Shown here piece by piece: positions 52,001-59,689 of a stretch of DNA of 64,000 bases; position 1 is the stretch's first letter, and every line of letters starts with the position of its first letter. The position numbers and the translations under genes were made by a program. Location: assembly GCF_907165205.1 (NCBI RefSeq), contig NC_058190.1, positions 29,911,345 through 29,975,344 of the forward strand, written 5' to 3'. Source of the DNA: Coccinella septempunctata (taxonomy: Eukaryota > Arthropoda > Insecta > Coleoptera > Coccinellidae). The notes beneath the pieces were generated by a model, which made no database searches, was not told where the DNA came from, and saw nothing but the letters and a program-made list of their open reading frames with translations.

Positions 52001-55000
52001 TCTTTCTATTCATCACCATTTCATGCTCAACTGAATGTTCAAAGTTGCTTTTAAATTGCTAGAATTCGAGCCGATGCGATGGTGGGAGTTGAAAACGAGG
52101 TTGAAAAGAAGCTCAAATTGTGGGGAACTTTAATCTGAATGACATCAGAATAAGTTTTTCTTATTTCGGTGGCTCCTAGGACTTAATATTATTGGTTTTA
52201 CTTCACTTTTCCTGAACCTTCCAGGTAGAATACAATTTTTTACCGAAACTTGGGTTCTAACAAAATACGTTTTAACGAATTTGTACAGGTTGTCCAAAAT
52301 TCGATGCTCACTGAGAGCATATCGAGAACTATAAGACTCAGAGAAACAGTCTTCAAGGATCAGAAAGTAGATCGTAGATATCTTGATTCGTTCTCGAGTT
52401 ACAGGGCGTTTGTGAAAAACGATTGTTTCAAATATTTCGCTATATCTTGGGTTATGTTCGAAATATTCAAAAAATTCCAGAACATATTTTTCAGTCATTT
52501 TTATGTTTCATATGACACTCGTAAGGCAGGCTGCACACTGACGAAACTGGTTTCATGAAACCGGTTTCATGAGATTTGAAACTCAAGTTTCGTAAAACCA
52601 GTAGATAAGAAAATTGAAAGATGAGTACACTGAGTTTCAAGAAACTACAATTTCATAACGTTGCGCAACTGCATTTCACGCAACTCCGCTAGCACGGTTG
52701 CATGTAACTACAGTTTGTTGTAAACCTCCGTTGGCATGAGTTTTGTATTTAACATTTGCAGCAAAAAGCGATGCCTGAAGATCAAGTTTTCAACACAAAA
52801 CTCGTGGAAGCTGTAGAAAAGCATCCGTGCTTTTACAATTACAATTTGAAAGAGTACAGTAATAGAAACAAAGTTCAAGCTGCATGGGAGACCATAGCGC
52901 CATTCTGCAGTTGGTGTCCTTTTTCGTAATGTGGGGACCTACTAACTGTATCAAGTGATTAAAAGCAGACTCTGACATTCCATAAAAATTTTGAAATTTC
53001 ACTGGGTCTTGATGCAGTTCTTTGGCCACTACATAATTGCTGTGACATCTGTTCTGTATTAGGGAATGAACCCAGTACTTCCGCTTCTTTTTTCTGTTTC
53101 GATACGACCACCACAACACTACAACGTCCCCATCATCCGACGACATCTCAGAAACTGCTCATGTGGCAGTTGCGTCAGTGTACTGCCGAGTATGAAACCA
53201 GTTTTATAAAACTAGTTTCATAAAACCGGTTTTATAAAACCAGTTTCGTCAGTGTGCAGCCTGCCTTAGGGATCATAGAAATTAATTACCATATAGAAGA
53301 GGGACGGTGTTTTTTTAAATGGCACACCATATATTTTTAACGCAGTTTTTTTAGTCCCAGACTCATCTAAAAGTATCCAGTAACTGTCTTTTCAAAAATG
53401 TCATCCGTTTAAAAGACATTTACATAGTTTAAGAGTCTCATAGTGTTCGAGATGCTCTCAGTGGGCATCGAATTTCAAACACATTGTATCCCAACAAACA
53501 CCTATTCATTTGACATACTCATGTAAAAATGAAAACAAAATTGGAAACATAAGAAATAAAAAGAGAAAATTGTTGTTTGTTCTGCGTTGAAGTTATACAC
53601 TCCCCGTCAGAAGAAAAATATAACAAAGAATATAGAAGCAATATGAATGACTGTTTTCCTCGAAATATATAGTATTGAGATCCTAATATTAAGTTGTCAT
53701 CAGTTTTCATCACCATAGATTTAATAATTATTGAGTGACATTTGAAAAGACAAACAAATACAGGGTGATTCATAACTATTGGGACAAAGGCTAAGGGCAA
53801 ATTGTTTGGACCAAAATATGGCGATGGGACCAAATATACCTCAATAAAATATTGCTGTGGAAAAAGATAGAGGGCGTTAAAGTTGAATTTTTTTTTCGTT
53901 TTTTGCTAATAATTTAACTGTATATTTTTTCATCCATTTTTAAGAAAAACACAATTGAACAGTTCAGAGCATCGGAAGGGGATTTGAAGTAACGATTTAT
54001 TTATTTTATTCATTTATTTCGACGATAAAGCATAATTAAAAACAATGTAACATAAAAAGAATAAACTTAAATTAAATGTTCTACGTGGCCTCCCCCGACT
54101 TCTATACCTTTTCTAATTCTATTAATAAAGGACTTTCGAACTTCCAAGAAAATATTGTTCTGTCCCCTTATGAAAAATTCAACTTTAACGCCCTCTATCT
54201 TTTTCCACGGCAATATTTTATTGTGGTATATTTGGTCCTATCGCCATATTTTGGTCCAAACAATCTGCCCTTAGCCTATGTCCCAATAGTTATGAATCAC
54301 CCTGTATATGTAATGACTGAAAATGTCATCGGTTTCAGGAAGATAAAGAATTCTACATACATATATTATTATATTGTATAACGTTTGTTTTTTACCTAGT
54401 ATTTTATATGTATCATTCATTCATTATGTTGGGTATCTAGGTTAGGATAACTTTTGTATTGTTCATTTATTTCGTATAAACGTTTCGGCGTATGCCTTCT
54501 TCAGTATATATTACATTTTATGTTTTCATCATCGTTTTGGTTTCGTCGTGGTTCAGACGAAATATATGTATATATTATTATATACAGGCTGTCCCAGGAC
54601 CAATAGGAAAAAATTCGGATATAGGTTCAGTCGAGGGTTCAGTGCTTCAAAATAAGACGAAAAGTTCCTATTTGCAACTTGTGTAACATCAATTGTTAAT
54701 ATGAACTATTATCAAACTAGAAACAACAATTCCGAAGAATTGTCCTTCCAATTTCCAATAATGCGAACTATTAAGTACCGGTAGATTCGGGTCACTTGGA
54801 ACAGTCCTGTAACAATTACCCCCCTTGCAGATTTTTTTGTTTCTTACCATTTATGAGTGAAGGGACAAACTTATAAGATTGTGTAGCGTCTTTTCGGTTA
54901 GTTTAACAATTAATTCCCGTTGAGTTTGCAGTGTCCAGAGCGTTTGAATTGACAGGAAAAATTAACGAATTCAGGAGAAGATTAAAAGCGCGTTTTTTAT

Positions 55001-58000
55001 GGCCCTTATACTTTGTAGTGTTCTGTACATGTGTTCCACTTTGTGCATGTGTATTTTTTTTCTGGATACTTGGGATATTAGATATGTCATGAAACAAGGT
55101 TGTTTACAAATCAAACGGCAACACAGATCTCATTCATTTATTTTGTTTTTTCATAGGGTGACTTGGGACAATGCCGAATAGATACATGCGGTGCATTGGC
55201 AGCAGGAAATATGCGGATTTTTCGCAGGATATTATTATTTACGTTATTTCCACATAGAAATCACCAAAGAATGAAAGAAATTAAAGTTCCCAGTTTTGTT
55301 TAATTTTTTCACATTTGAGTTGCAATATATTTACTTTCGCTGTAATAGGGGTTTATCATTTAATTTCCTTACCAAATTTCAACTATATAATCGCAAATTC
55401 TAATTTTTCACACCATCCCAAGTCACCTATTTCATTTGAGAGTTGAGAAACCGATAGATTTTGACTTGTGTCCGAAGCCTCCCAAATCGGTCGGTGACTT
55501 AGGAAAAGTATGTTTTACTTTTTTCAAAATTTTTATCCGAATTCTGAAGCATGGTATATATCCTAATCAATAGTCTGAGTCATAAAGCATAGTCGAACCT
55601 CTTTTTCAGATAAAAATAGGTCATCGTTTTGAAAATATGACAAGTTGAATACAACAGTCGTCACAAACATGTTGTTTGATAAATTATCATCAATGAAAAT
55701 CGTAGAATGTTTTCATTCTGTTCAATATAACCCCGTGAATCGATACCTATTCTATCAAATTTATGGAGTAGTTACGTATACTTACATCTCTACATGAAAC
55801 ACAAGGAACTATACAGCGAAAAAAGTTCTGGGGTGAAGAATCAGGGACTTCGCACAAATTAGAGAGAATGCTATCGGCACAGCCTTCTTGAAGATAAAGA
55901 CGGCTGTGCTATCTGTAATCTGTGAGGATTTGCCTCAGAATAACCAGCCGCTCTTTGATCTTAATGCATCTAAAATTCATCACACGGTCTTTAACCTTCT
56001 CAGTTATATTTATGTCGAATGTCTTGAATATTCATCACAGGTTGGCAGATATGAAGGTTCCCTCAGCACCTTGAATTTGTCTCTGATAGGAACAATATTT
56101 TTACCTATCAATCAGTAAATTCACGATGTTTGGATTTCCTGAGAAATCAATAGATTCTTCTTACTATACTCCATTCACTTTTATTTTAGCAGTCGGTTGG
56201 CCATGGAAATTTGACACATTTCACTCTGTATAGTACGAAAATGTGGGGTTATGAAGCTTGTCAAAACATTTTTGGGTTTTAAATCAACGCTATGTTGCCC
56301 GTTCTACGTAAAAGTTTCTGTTATTACGTATTTTATCACAATGTCGAATCTCTTCGGAAAATATGTGACGAACATAATTGAAGTTTATACAAACTGATTG
56401 AAGTCATACCAAATCCAGTTATTTGCATGAAAAATACAAGAGATCAGTATAATATCATAATATACACTAGCTTGAGGAGAGTTAATGTTCGTTATCTTCT
56501 TTGGCTTACATCATTTGTAGATTTCAAAAATATTAACTCGAAGATGAAATGCATATGATGCTGTGGTTGGGAATGGGTATCTCCCGAAGAAATTAACAGA
56601 TAATTACAAGAATGTAAAATTCTTCAACAAAAATCATCTTGCATCAATATAAGTAAAATGAAGTTTCAAGTTAAGATGAACTTCACCTCTGAACAAAAAT
56701 TTCACATGAATAAACAAGTAACAGGGCAACTTGCGCTTATATGTTGCTATTCATCTTAATACATTGATGTAATAATAATAATTATATGTATTTATTAGTA
56801 CCTCAAGACATTTACAATGTATAGGACAAGTGAAATGAAAAATAGAAAAATCAATTTTCGGCAACTTATTCTACGATGACATTAATCGAAAATCCTGTAG
56901 TAAACTTTTCGCATTAATTCACTCAAACATAAAATTCTCAAATGCCACCACTTTTTTGGGTCTCCCAATAGAAGGAAATTCTTTGTCATACTCTTTATTC
57001 ACAATCTTTCTGATTGTTGAAATATCCAGCTGAAATATATGTCGTTTAGATTCAGATGAAACATTATATAAATTCTCTTACATTGAATAGGTTCGCTACC
57101 GTCTGACGTATTGTGGATTTTAGAATATCAGGGTATAACTATTTGAATGAGCGGACCTGAATTCTAAATAGCACTTTCTGAAACCCTGTCTCCTTTTTCA
57201 ATCACTTTCGGCATTTTCGTAATAAAAATTGATATTAGTTGTGGCAACGGCGTTATGACATTAACGACATTTCATGAGTGCCAACCTAACTTCGTCCTAG
57301 TTACAAAAACTTGAGAAAATTATTTCATGGCCAACCGACTGCTAAAATAAATTTGAATGAAGTATAGTTGACCAATTGTGTTCAATGAAAATAATTCTTG
57401 TTGTAGGAGATTTTCGGATAATGGACACTCTACTGTCGAAATTGACAAAACACAACAACGAATACTCTGAGTGACTAAAAACAGAAATTGAGGTTGCAGT
57501 AAGACAAAGGAAGTTACGACGAACGAGATAATTTCTCTTTAGAACCCAAGATGTCAAGTACGTAAAACGTACAGTGTGTAAATTGGAAAAAGTATAATAA
57601 ATACCACCTTCAATACCCTTTGAAATCAGAAATATTGAAAAAAAAGTGCACTCCGGTTCTTAGGGGAGCATTTTATATATGGTTCGTTCCAATTAATTTG
57701 TATCAACCCTGTGAGCGTGATGACAGAAATCCCTTAAATCTCAAACTTCGTTTAAGGTAATTCCACATTGCCTTTTTAAAAATGCTATACACTCAACATA
57801 CGGTGTTTGTACCCCCGAAAAATTAAGAATAAAAGAGTACAATTGTATAAAGCAAGACTTGCAGTTAAACATGAAAATTATGAAATTTCTACATATTTTA
57901 CTGTTTTTATTTCAAGTACTAAGAGGAGAAGTGAAGTGTATGGAATTTTTGAGAAGGCAATCGAATTACCTTTGAAACAAGGTGTCAGTCAGCCCCCATT

Positions 58001-59198
58001 TACATTTAAGATTTCAAGGATTGTTGTCTTGTCATCACACTTACAGGGTTGATACGAATTGATGCAATAAAACATAGTACAAATTGACAAGTTCGATTCA
58101 GATCGAAACACTTGTTGATATTCATATCAGCGTTTGAAGTAATTTTTTTTATAATAAACAGTTTTAGACTCATAGAGCCTATAAATGTGGAAAATAATAT
58201 TCTAGTCCGATACTGCTAACTCTGGTGTTACTCTTGTAACAGTGATTACATTCATTTACAAGTTAATTCTTGAGGGGAAGTAGTACATACGATTCGAGAT
58301 CAAGACGATCGACATTGTTTGCTTTACGTATGCCACCTCTAGGAATATTGAATAATTTTCAGTTATTCCTGAATTTCAGCGTAATTTTGGCATATATCGC
58401 TATGAAAACCTTCGCAATATATAAAGAATTGAATCGCCGATATCACCCCGTCGTTATTTTTATCGAAATATGCTGAAAAACCGTCGAAAAATCATTGTGA
58501 AAACAAGTTTTATTGACACTAAAATTCAAGTTTTTTTTCTCATAAAAAAACAACTGAATTGGAAAGAAGAGACGGGATGACATCAAGACGTCCTTTAAGG
58601 GTAAATTAGGAACTAGTGAATGCCGTTTTTGAATGGAGATTCTTGAGGTACCTATTACTTCCCCTTGATGAAATAATTTTAAACTTGATTCATTGCCTGT
58701 TTAAAATAGAATATGTTATAATAGACCCTTTAAACTTGATATTAATGAATAAGATAAATCAGCAAATAGAAGTACAAAAACACAAAATCAAGTACAAAAA
58801 TATAGGATATGGATTTCTTAATTGTACCTACTTCTTCTAGGTGTCCAAAAATCATATTTGGCCTTGACTTAAGATGGGATCATGTCTCAAATAGCTTTAT
58901 GCCTTATCAACTCTTATATTGTGTAATCAAGTAATGAATTGGGAGGAACAAAACTCTTCATAATAAGTTCTTCAATCTCTTGAACGAACATTATTTTCCA
59001 ATGAAGAAAACGTTTCGAATTCATCCAACTTTCTATATTAATCACTCACCTATCGATACTGATGCAAACAAGAATGAAACTTGACAAGTACAGTCCAAAC
59101 ATTCTGAAGAAGGACATTATCCTGCACATGGCATCTCCTGCTGTCCACATGACAGTTATGGACCAAGCAATCTCTAAAGGCATCATGAGAAACGTAAC
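21819..59198 (-). CDS. AKH/ACP-type neuropeptide GPCR, five exons seen (5' part outside window)
   Basis: Class A receptor of the GnRH-receptor superfamily, insect adipokinetic hormone (AKH) or AKH/corazonin-related peptide (ACP) branch. These are plasma-membrane receptors for short amidated peptides. The joined exons are 59198-59050, 48917-48812, 47817-47610, 32729-32606 and 22086-21819. All donors and acceptors are GT-AG and every junction phase closes: GATAG plus A restores Arg of DRY; CAG meets GCC in phase 0; G plus AT makes Asp; TG plus G makes Trp. Landmarks are CRIM in TM3, DRYYAVLKP, QCVTFNSFP in ECL2, ICWTPYY in TM6 and NSCMNPLVYG in TM7. The corazonin receptor is less likely because TM6/TM7 differ from that subfamily. 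I cannot separate AKHR from ACPR without alignment. TM1 and most of TM2 are not found before 64000. Confidence 0.88.
22885..24022. mobile_element. Foldback element FB-1, about 1.1 kb
   Basis: A long inverted repeat with arms of about 450 bp. Paired landmarks are gataccccattctcg (22937) with cgagaatggggtatc (23937), aatccagtggcgtgctcgcc with its inverse near 23738-23762, and gatacaaat/cttgtatcaa around the centre. The right terminus is ttgcccaccctgtaca, the end shared with other foldbacks here. The left terminus is eroded. It is nested in the DUF4817 transposon. No transposase. Confidence 0.8.
24040..24379 (-). pseudogene. Transposase remnant: DUF4817-like N-terminus fused to DDE C-terminus
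   Basis: On the minus strand DIIFVYGFCDGSSLKACREY and RFPNRRQNARRVF match the DUF4817 helix-turn-helix region of this transposon family. Near 24178 the reading jumps straight to WPARSPDLNPLDNFVWGH of the catalytic C-terminus. Everything between is missing, including the first two catalytic Asp residues, which indicates one large internal deletion. A non-functional deletion derivative. Confidence 0.78.
24978..25720. mobile_element. Foldback element FB-2
   Basis: Inverted arms: left aaattcggcgtctactgaga then ggatctcgacaacta; right tagttctcgagatcccctca then gtagacaacgaatt with gcccaccgtatac. It is related in sequence to FB-5 at 61379-62002 (shared gtctactgag, atctcgagaactata and ttagaagaaaac). 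Arms are about 250 bp or more with a less symmetric centre. Confidence 0.75.
25730..27199. other. Intronic sequence, nothing firm
   Basis: AT-rich intron of the receptor. It includes a short (TA)n tract near 26042-26059. A minus-strand open frame at 26099-26362 has no motif I can name. No RNA gene seen. Confidence 0.5.
27200..27449. mobile_element. MITE with gacatagacat inverted ends
   Basis: About 250 bp. Inverted ends are gacatagacataaagacatg and catgtctctatgtctatgtc (one mismatch), spanning 27202 to 27447. The interior carries a second inner symmetry (cgtcgggcat and atgcccgacg). Non-coding, in the last intron of the receptor. Confidence 0.75.
27619..27719. repeat. Perfect 101-nt palindrome (50-bp arms, 1-nt centre)
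   Basis: Arms from catcataagg (27619) to attctattg (27668) pair base for base with 27670-27719, with a single unpaired c at 27669. I checked all 50 pairs and found no mismatch. Pairing stops at once outside (t618 against c720). No flanking terminal repeat or coding is visible. Confidence 0.95.
28700..28890. repeat. Fragment related to the 12362-14861 insertion
   Basis: Contains ttctgtcagattaatct, then aatagttggggagccc and tactcaagcgtgtcgaatta, matching the left edge and motif of the insertion at 12362. About 190 bp; the rest is not recognisable. Confidence 0.55.
29925..31122 (+). mobile_element. 1.2-kb TIR element R, copy 2
   Basis: Same order of blocks as copy 1: ttttagcagttggttggcca, the atgccgaaagtgattgaaaa segment, the possible intron, GRPKK-encoding region and gatttaaaacccaaaaatg. 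The right end is gtgctaaaat then gaatggagtata; the right TIR is slightly deleted (the ggccaac block is partly lost). Divergence from copy 1 is low by eye, so both inserted fairly recently. Confidence 0.78.
31135..31877. mobile_element. Foldback element FB-3
   Basis: The left end tacagggtgggcaaaattgg and right end attttgcccacccagtac are inverted. Arms of about 300 bp pair through caacgagatagag/ctctatctcgttg, ccagtggcgtacta/tagtacgccactgg and ttcataag. The cagtggcgt core is shared with FB-1. No coding. It begins 12 bp after element R copy 2. Confidence 0.82.
32182..32313. mobile_element. Small hairpin MITE
   Basis: Inverted ends: gatatgaatatcgacaagtg and cacttgtgtattcatatcaa; inner stems attgaactagccaatttg and caaattgtctagttcaat. 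About 130 bp in total. A related single end (acttgttgatattcatatca) occurs near 58110-58130. Confidence 0.7.
32606..32729 (-). CDS. GPCR exon: TM6
   Basis: A 124-bp exon with acceptor ctttcag above 32729 and donor gtaagta below 32606. It has two leading bases, 40 codons and two trailing bases. It encodes the end of ICL3 (SLPFLSKAKIRTLKM) and TM6 with VCVFFICWTPYYIMCL, the CWxPYY signature of the family. It is too short to be caught as a long open frame; it was found by searching the minus strand for the motif and confirmed by phase on both sides. Confidence 0.92.
32943..33087. mobile_element. Small hairpin MITE, GC-rich stem
   Basis: 145 bp. Ends aatagctgtattcgggttcg and its inverse cgaacccgaatacgactatt; inner stems ggttctagaactgcgca and tgcgcagtcctagaac. 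Nearly the whole element folds on itself. GC content is well above that of the host intron. Confidence 0.75.
33100..34040. other. Intronic sequence, nothing firm
   Basis: No gene, RNA or clear repeat recognised. Overlapping short open frames near 33440-33940 lack motifs. Confidence 0.45.
34045..34297. repeat. Dispersed repeat T, copy 1
   Basis: Shares ggtcagttc, cgtcagaaac, cattataattcaattcaa, cagttcgtcatctcggaaag, gaggtgaaat and aaatttctcgaaaa, in the same order, with 63775-64000. No coding or terminal repeats seen. Confidence 0.65.
34300..35800. other. Intronic sequence, nothing firm
   Basis: Low-complexity AT-rich intron. No gene, RNA or paired repeat recognised. Confidence 0.45.
35814..36743. 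mobile_element. Foldback element FB-4 with asymmetric arm
   Basis: Inverted ends are tataccgggtggcccacc and the inverse of ggtgggccaaccggtata. Arms pair through gcgctcattttgagggagta, aaagatattttgaaaatc, ttttcttgtggtg, catcataatttgagc and others up to a centre around 36240-36370. The left arm contains about 55 bp (35955-36008) missing from the right arm. That extra piece and its flank form tacagggtgtt...aacaccctgta, a tiny element with its own inverted ends. Confidence 0.82.
36745..37809. other. Intronic sequence, nothing firm
   Basis: No gene, RNA or repeat recognised. Confidence 0.45.
37810..38224. mobile_element. piggyBac-like MITE with TTAA target site
   Basis: Flanked by ttaa on both sides (37810-37813, 38221-38224). 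Terminal inverted repeat cacgttgagcgcca/tggcgctcaacgtg. Three internal hairpins share gcggtccc and gggaccgc (or near variants) at about 37967-37987, 38144-38165 and 38187-38206. TTAA duplication and C/G-starting TIRs fit the piggyBac superfamily; no transposase is present. Confidence 0.82.
38230..39560. other. Intronic sequence, nothing firm
   Basis: No gene recognised. The plus-strand open frame at 38484-38741 and the minus-strand frame at 38711-38941 have no motifs. Recurrent gagaattct/agaattc strings near 38635-38790 hint at a decayed inverted repeat. Confidence 0.4.
40058..40545 (-). mobile_element. LINE 3' end with (TAA)n tail
   Basis: Minus-strand reading: FRIQKFAIRSILKMKYRETC, a frameshift, then TRSYNTRNDYFIYPQHNL, YMCIKLYNALPRRIREIDKF and a C-terminus ending LSGMSQTSA with its stop at 40165-40167. 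A 3' UTR leads to an (ATA/TAA)n tract at 40058-40085. Strongly 5' truncated. Inserted in the transposase of the 39562-44260 element. Confidence 0.78.
40765..43583 (-). mobile_element. LINE with endonuclease and RT, 5' truncated, (TAA)n tail
   Basis: About 2.8 kb. The tail is an (ATA/TAA)n tract at 40770-40797 (plus strand). Coding occupies 43580 to 40941. There is no RNase H downstream of RT, unlike the I-group element at 5303-10680. RT blocks resemble the jockey/CR1-like groups. Inserted in the same transposon as the smaller LINE at 40058-40545, in the same orientation and with the same tail type. Confidence 0.85.
40941..43580 (-). pseudogene. LINE ORF2-like endonuclease-reverse transcriptase, one frameshift
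   Basis: A long open frame (43442-40941, 833 codons) plus an upstream piece in another frame (to about 43580; MGGGTLLAFRSYLNAQR) make an endonuclease-RT protein without its N-terminus. Endonuclease motifs are LLILGDFNAPEF (about residue 35 of the long frame), NRLLDLVFSN and DSHHPPFLL, where the usual SDH is altered. RT motifs are NYRPISLLCNFSKIFE, MFADFQKAFDRICHE, SGIPQGSNLGPLLFILFLND (about 520-540) and KLVFADDLKIL (about 554). The single frameshift near 43435-43445 and the 5' truncation at about 43583 disable it. The rest is uninterrupted, so this is one of the youngest insertions here. Confidence 0.88.
44262..45060. other. Intronic sequence with lone transposon ends
   Basis: No gene. Isolated end-like strings: ggtgccccacggtaggtggc (44549) and tatacagggggtccgaaatt (44908). 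I could not pair them. Confidence 0.45.
45060..46850. repeat. Cluster of diverged direct and inverted repeats
   Basis: The module gtgggtgctaacttcgcat, then ttttgagggtgtcattttcc and cattatgggttaggtt, appears near 45850, 46130 and 46258 on the plus strand, and inverted near 45180-45225 (cctaacatcccgaaaatgcg, then aagttagcaccca). Accompanying pieces (aaattttggtgt, aaatagtta, gagttactaacgaat) recur at 45060, 45785, 46060, 46190 and 46765. It looks like a decayed complex satellite or a rearranged foldback. Non-coding. Confidence 0.65.
47610..47817 (-). CDS. GPCR exon: ECL2 and TM5
   Basis: 208 bp, acceptor ttgctttcag above 47817, donor gtgagt below 47610. It encodes VVFHVETHPHVKWYTQCVTF, whose Cys in QCVTF should pair with the TM3 Cys, followed by TM5 (FGMVMMYAFPLVIIIYSYAA) and the start of ICL3 with ICRRTRNPTG. 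It enters in phase 0 and leaves one base over. Confidence 0.92.
48812..48917 (-). CDS. GPCR exon: ICL2 and TM4
   Basis: 106 bp, acceptor tttttcag above 48917, donor gtgaga below 48812. The first base completes the Arg of DRY; then YYAVLKPLLLAALDRRGRV (ICL2) and TM4 (IIGAWLGAVLCSIPQ). The intron to the next exon is only about 1 kb. The overlapping longer open frame on this strand is a shadow in another frame. Confidence 0.92.
48920..50034. other. Intronic sequence, nothing firm
   Basis: AT-rich intron; no gene, RNA or terminal repeats recognised before the mariner element. Confidence 0.45.
50035..51228 (-). mobile_element. Mariner element, near full length, inactive
   Basis: About 1.19 kb. 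The left end (plus strand) is tacgaggatatattgaaaaa; the right end inverted is tacgaggatgtattgatatc. TA occurs at both outer borders. One transposase reading frame with decay lies inside on the minus strand. Size, TIR start and TA target fit mariner. It sits in the intron between the exons at 48812-48917 and 59050-59198. Confidence 0.88.
50100..51090 (-). pseudogene. Mariner transposase, decayed
   Basis: Blocks on the minus strand in order: KFEYRAIIKNLYLKWLRGKQ, NLGDQCPSYATVKIW, a stop, SVPENIDEVHDMILSDRRI (open frame 50629-50910), KWIPECLNVDQKRAR and DFLDRIVTMDEN (first Asp). Further frames give LQDNAR-KSHVA (second Asp) and a SPDLAPSD-like block (third Asp), with a C-terminus ending at a TAA at 50100-50102. 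This is the DD34D mariner layout. Several stops and frameshifts disable it. Confidence 0.85.
51230..52280. other. Intronic sequence, nothing firm
   Basis: No gene recognised. Short open frames at 51410-51637 and 51686-51895 lack motifs. Confidence 0.45.
52523..53267 (-). mobile_element. PIF/Harbinger-like element, internally deleted
   Basis: 745 bp. Near-perfect terminal inverted repeats: aaggcaggctgcacactgac then gaaactggtttcat, and on the right cagtttcgtcagtgtgcagc then ctgcctt. Subterminal repeats of gaaaccggttt type sit inside both ends. It carries an N-terminal transposase remnant on the minus strand. The outermost trinucleotides are taa on the left and tta on the right, so the target duplication is uncertain. 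Confidence 0.78.
52790..53146 (-). pseudogene. Harbinger transposase N-terminal remnant
   Basis: The 118-codon frame includes KKRKYWVHSLIQNR, KELHQDPVKFQNFYGMSESA, FNHLIQLVGPHITKKDTNC and a decayed CTLSNCNCKS-type region. Harbinger-family nucleases begin in this way. The DDE nuclease part is absent, removed by internal deletion, so it is non-functional. Start codon choice is uncertain. Confidence 0.75.
53758..54307. mobile_element. MITE with about 130-bp inverted ends
   Basis: The left end tacagggtgattcataacta and right end tagttatgaatcaccctgta are inverted. The arms continue through ccaaaatatggcgat/atcgccatattttgg, tggaaaaagatagagggcgt and its inverse, to about 53895/54170. The interior is about 270 bp of AT-rich sequence. 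No coding; apparent open frames on both strands are its arms. Confidence 0.85.
54310..56160. other. Intronic sequence, unpaired repeat hints
   Basis: No gene recognised. A gggtcacttgg/gggtgacttggga/cccaagtcacc motif recurs at 54787, 55157 and 55424, the last inverted. It may be remains of another palindromic element. A lone tacaggctgtccc end lies near 54591. Confidence 0.4.
56165..57366 (-). mobile_element. 1.2-kb TIR element R, copy 3 (inverted)
   Basis: All blocks of copy 1 appear in reverse order and complement, from tatactccattcacttttat at 56165 to ttgaatgaagtata at 57366. The GRPKK-encoding block is at about 56957-56972, and the intron-like interval with its gtaag donor (inverted) is near 57080. 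Length matches copy 1 within a few bases. Confidence 0.8.
57370..59049. other. Intronic sequence, nothing firm
   Basis: First visible intron of the receptor, 3' of exon 59050-59198. No gene or paired repeat recognised. A single end related to the hairpin MITE at 32182-32313 occurs at 58095-58130. Confidence 0.45.
59050..59198 (-). CDS. GPCR exon: end of TM2, ECL1 and TM3
   Basis: 149 bp, acceptor tttatttcag above 59198, donor gtgagt below 59050. It encodes VTFLMMPLEIAW (TM2 end), MWTAGDAMCRIM with the conserved TM3 Cys, FFRMFGLYLSSFILVCISID and the first two bases of the DRY Arg. It starts in phase 0, so an upstream exon ending on a whole codon (expected LADLL-type TM2 sequence) is required. 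I found none between 59199 and 64000. Confidence 0.92.
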
Positions 59199-59689
59199 CT
59201 GAAATAAAGAAAGTCCAGGTCAATGCTACTCAGCACATATTTTTTGATGCTATATCACATCCCTGAAAGAATTTTAGATTCCATAATTACAACATGGATC
59301 GTTAGAGCTGCGTTGAAATTTTGCTGTCCAGTAATTTTTGTGTTGATAGGATGGTTCAATTTGATATTAGCCGGGTAAATACACGAGATGGATTGGGATT
59401 GCGAGCGGGATTTGAAGCGAAAAATTGAAATATCCAAACTTTGTGCTGCCAGTTGCGTTCAGTAGTGCGCAGCGCACCTTTTTAGGTAAACATTATGAAT
59501 TCGAAGTCATTTTAGGAAGATTAATTTTTGTTGCACCTACTCTGAAATACAATAAATTGATAAAATGGGATTTATTCGGCAGAAGTTTTGTAGTTGCTTG
59601 ATGCCTGGCAGACGCAATTTTTTATGAAGAACAAAGTGAAATTTCAAACCACTTCATAAAAGCTGAAATTTTAATATTACTCGTATATC

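Larger units (their letters stand above)
52282..53490. mobile_element. Foldback element interrupted by a Harbinger-like insertion
   Basis: The left arm starts tgtacaggttgtccaaaatt, then cgatgctcactgagagcata. The right arm ends with the inverse (gatgctctcagtgggcatcg, then aatttcaaac). Arms also pair at agaactataagactc/gagtctcatagtgttc. The two arms are separated by the inserted element at 52523-53267. The end resembles the tacagggtggacaaaatt family. Confidence 0.65.
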
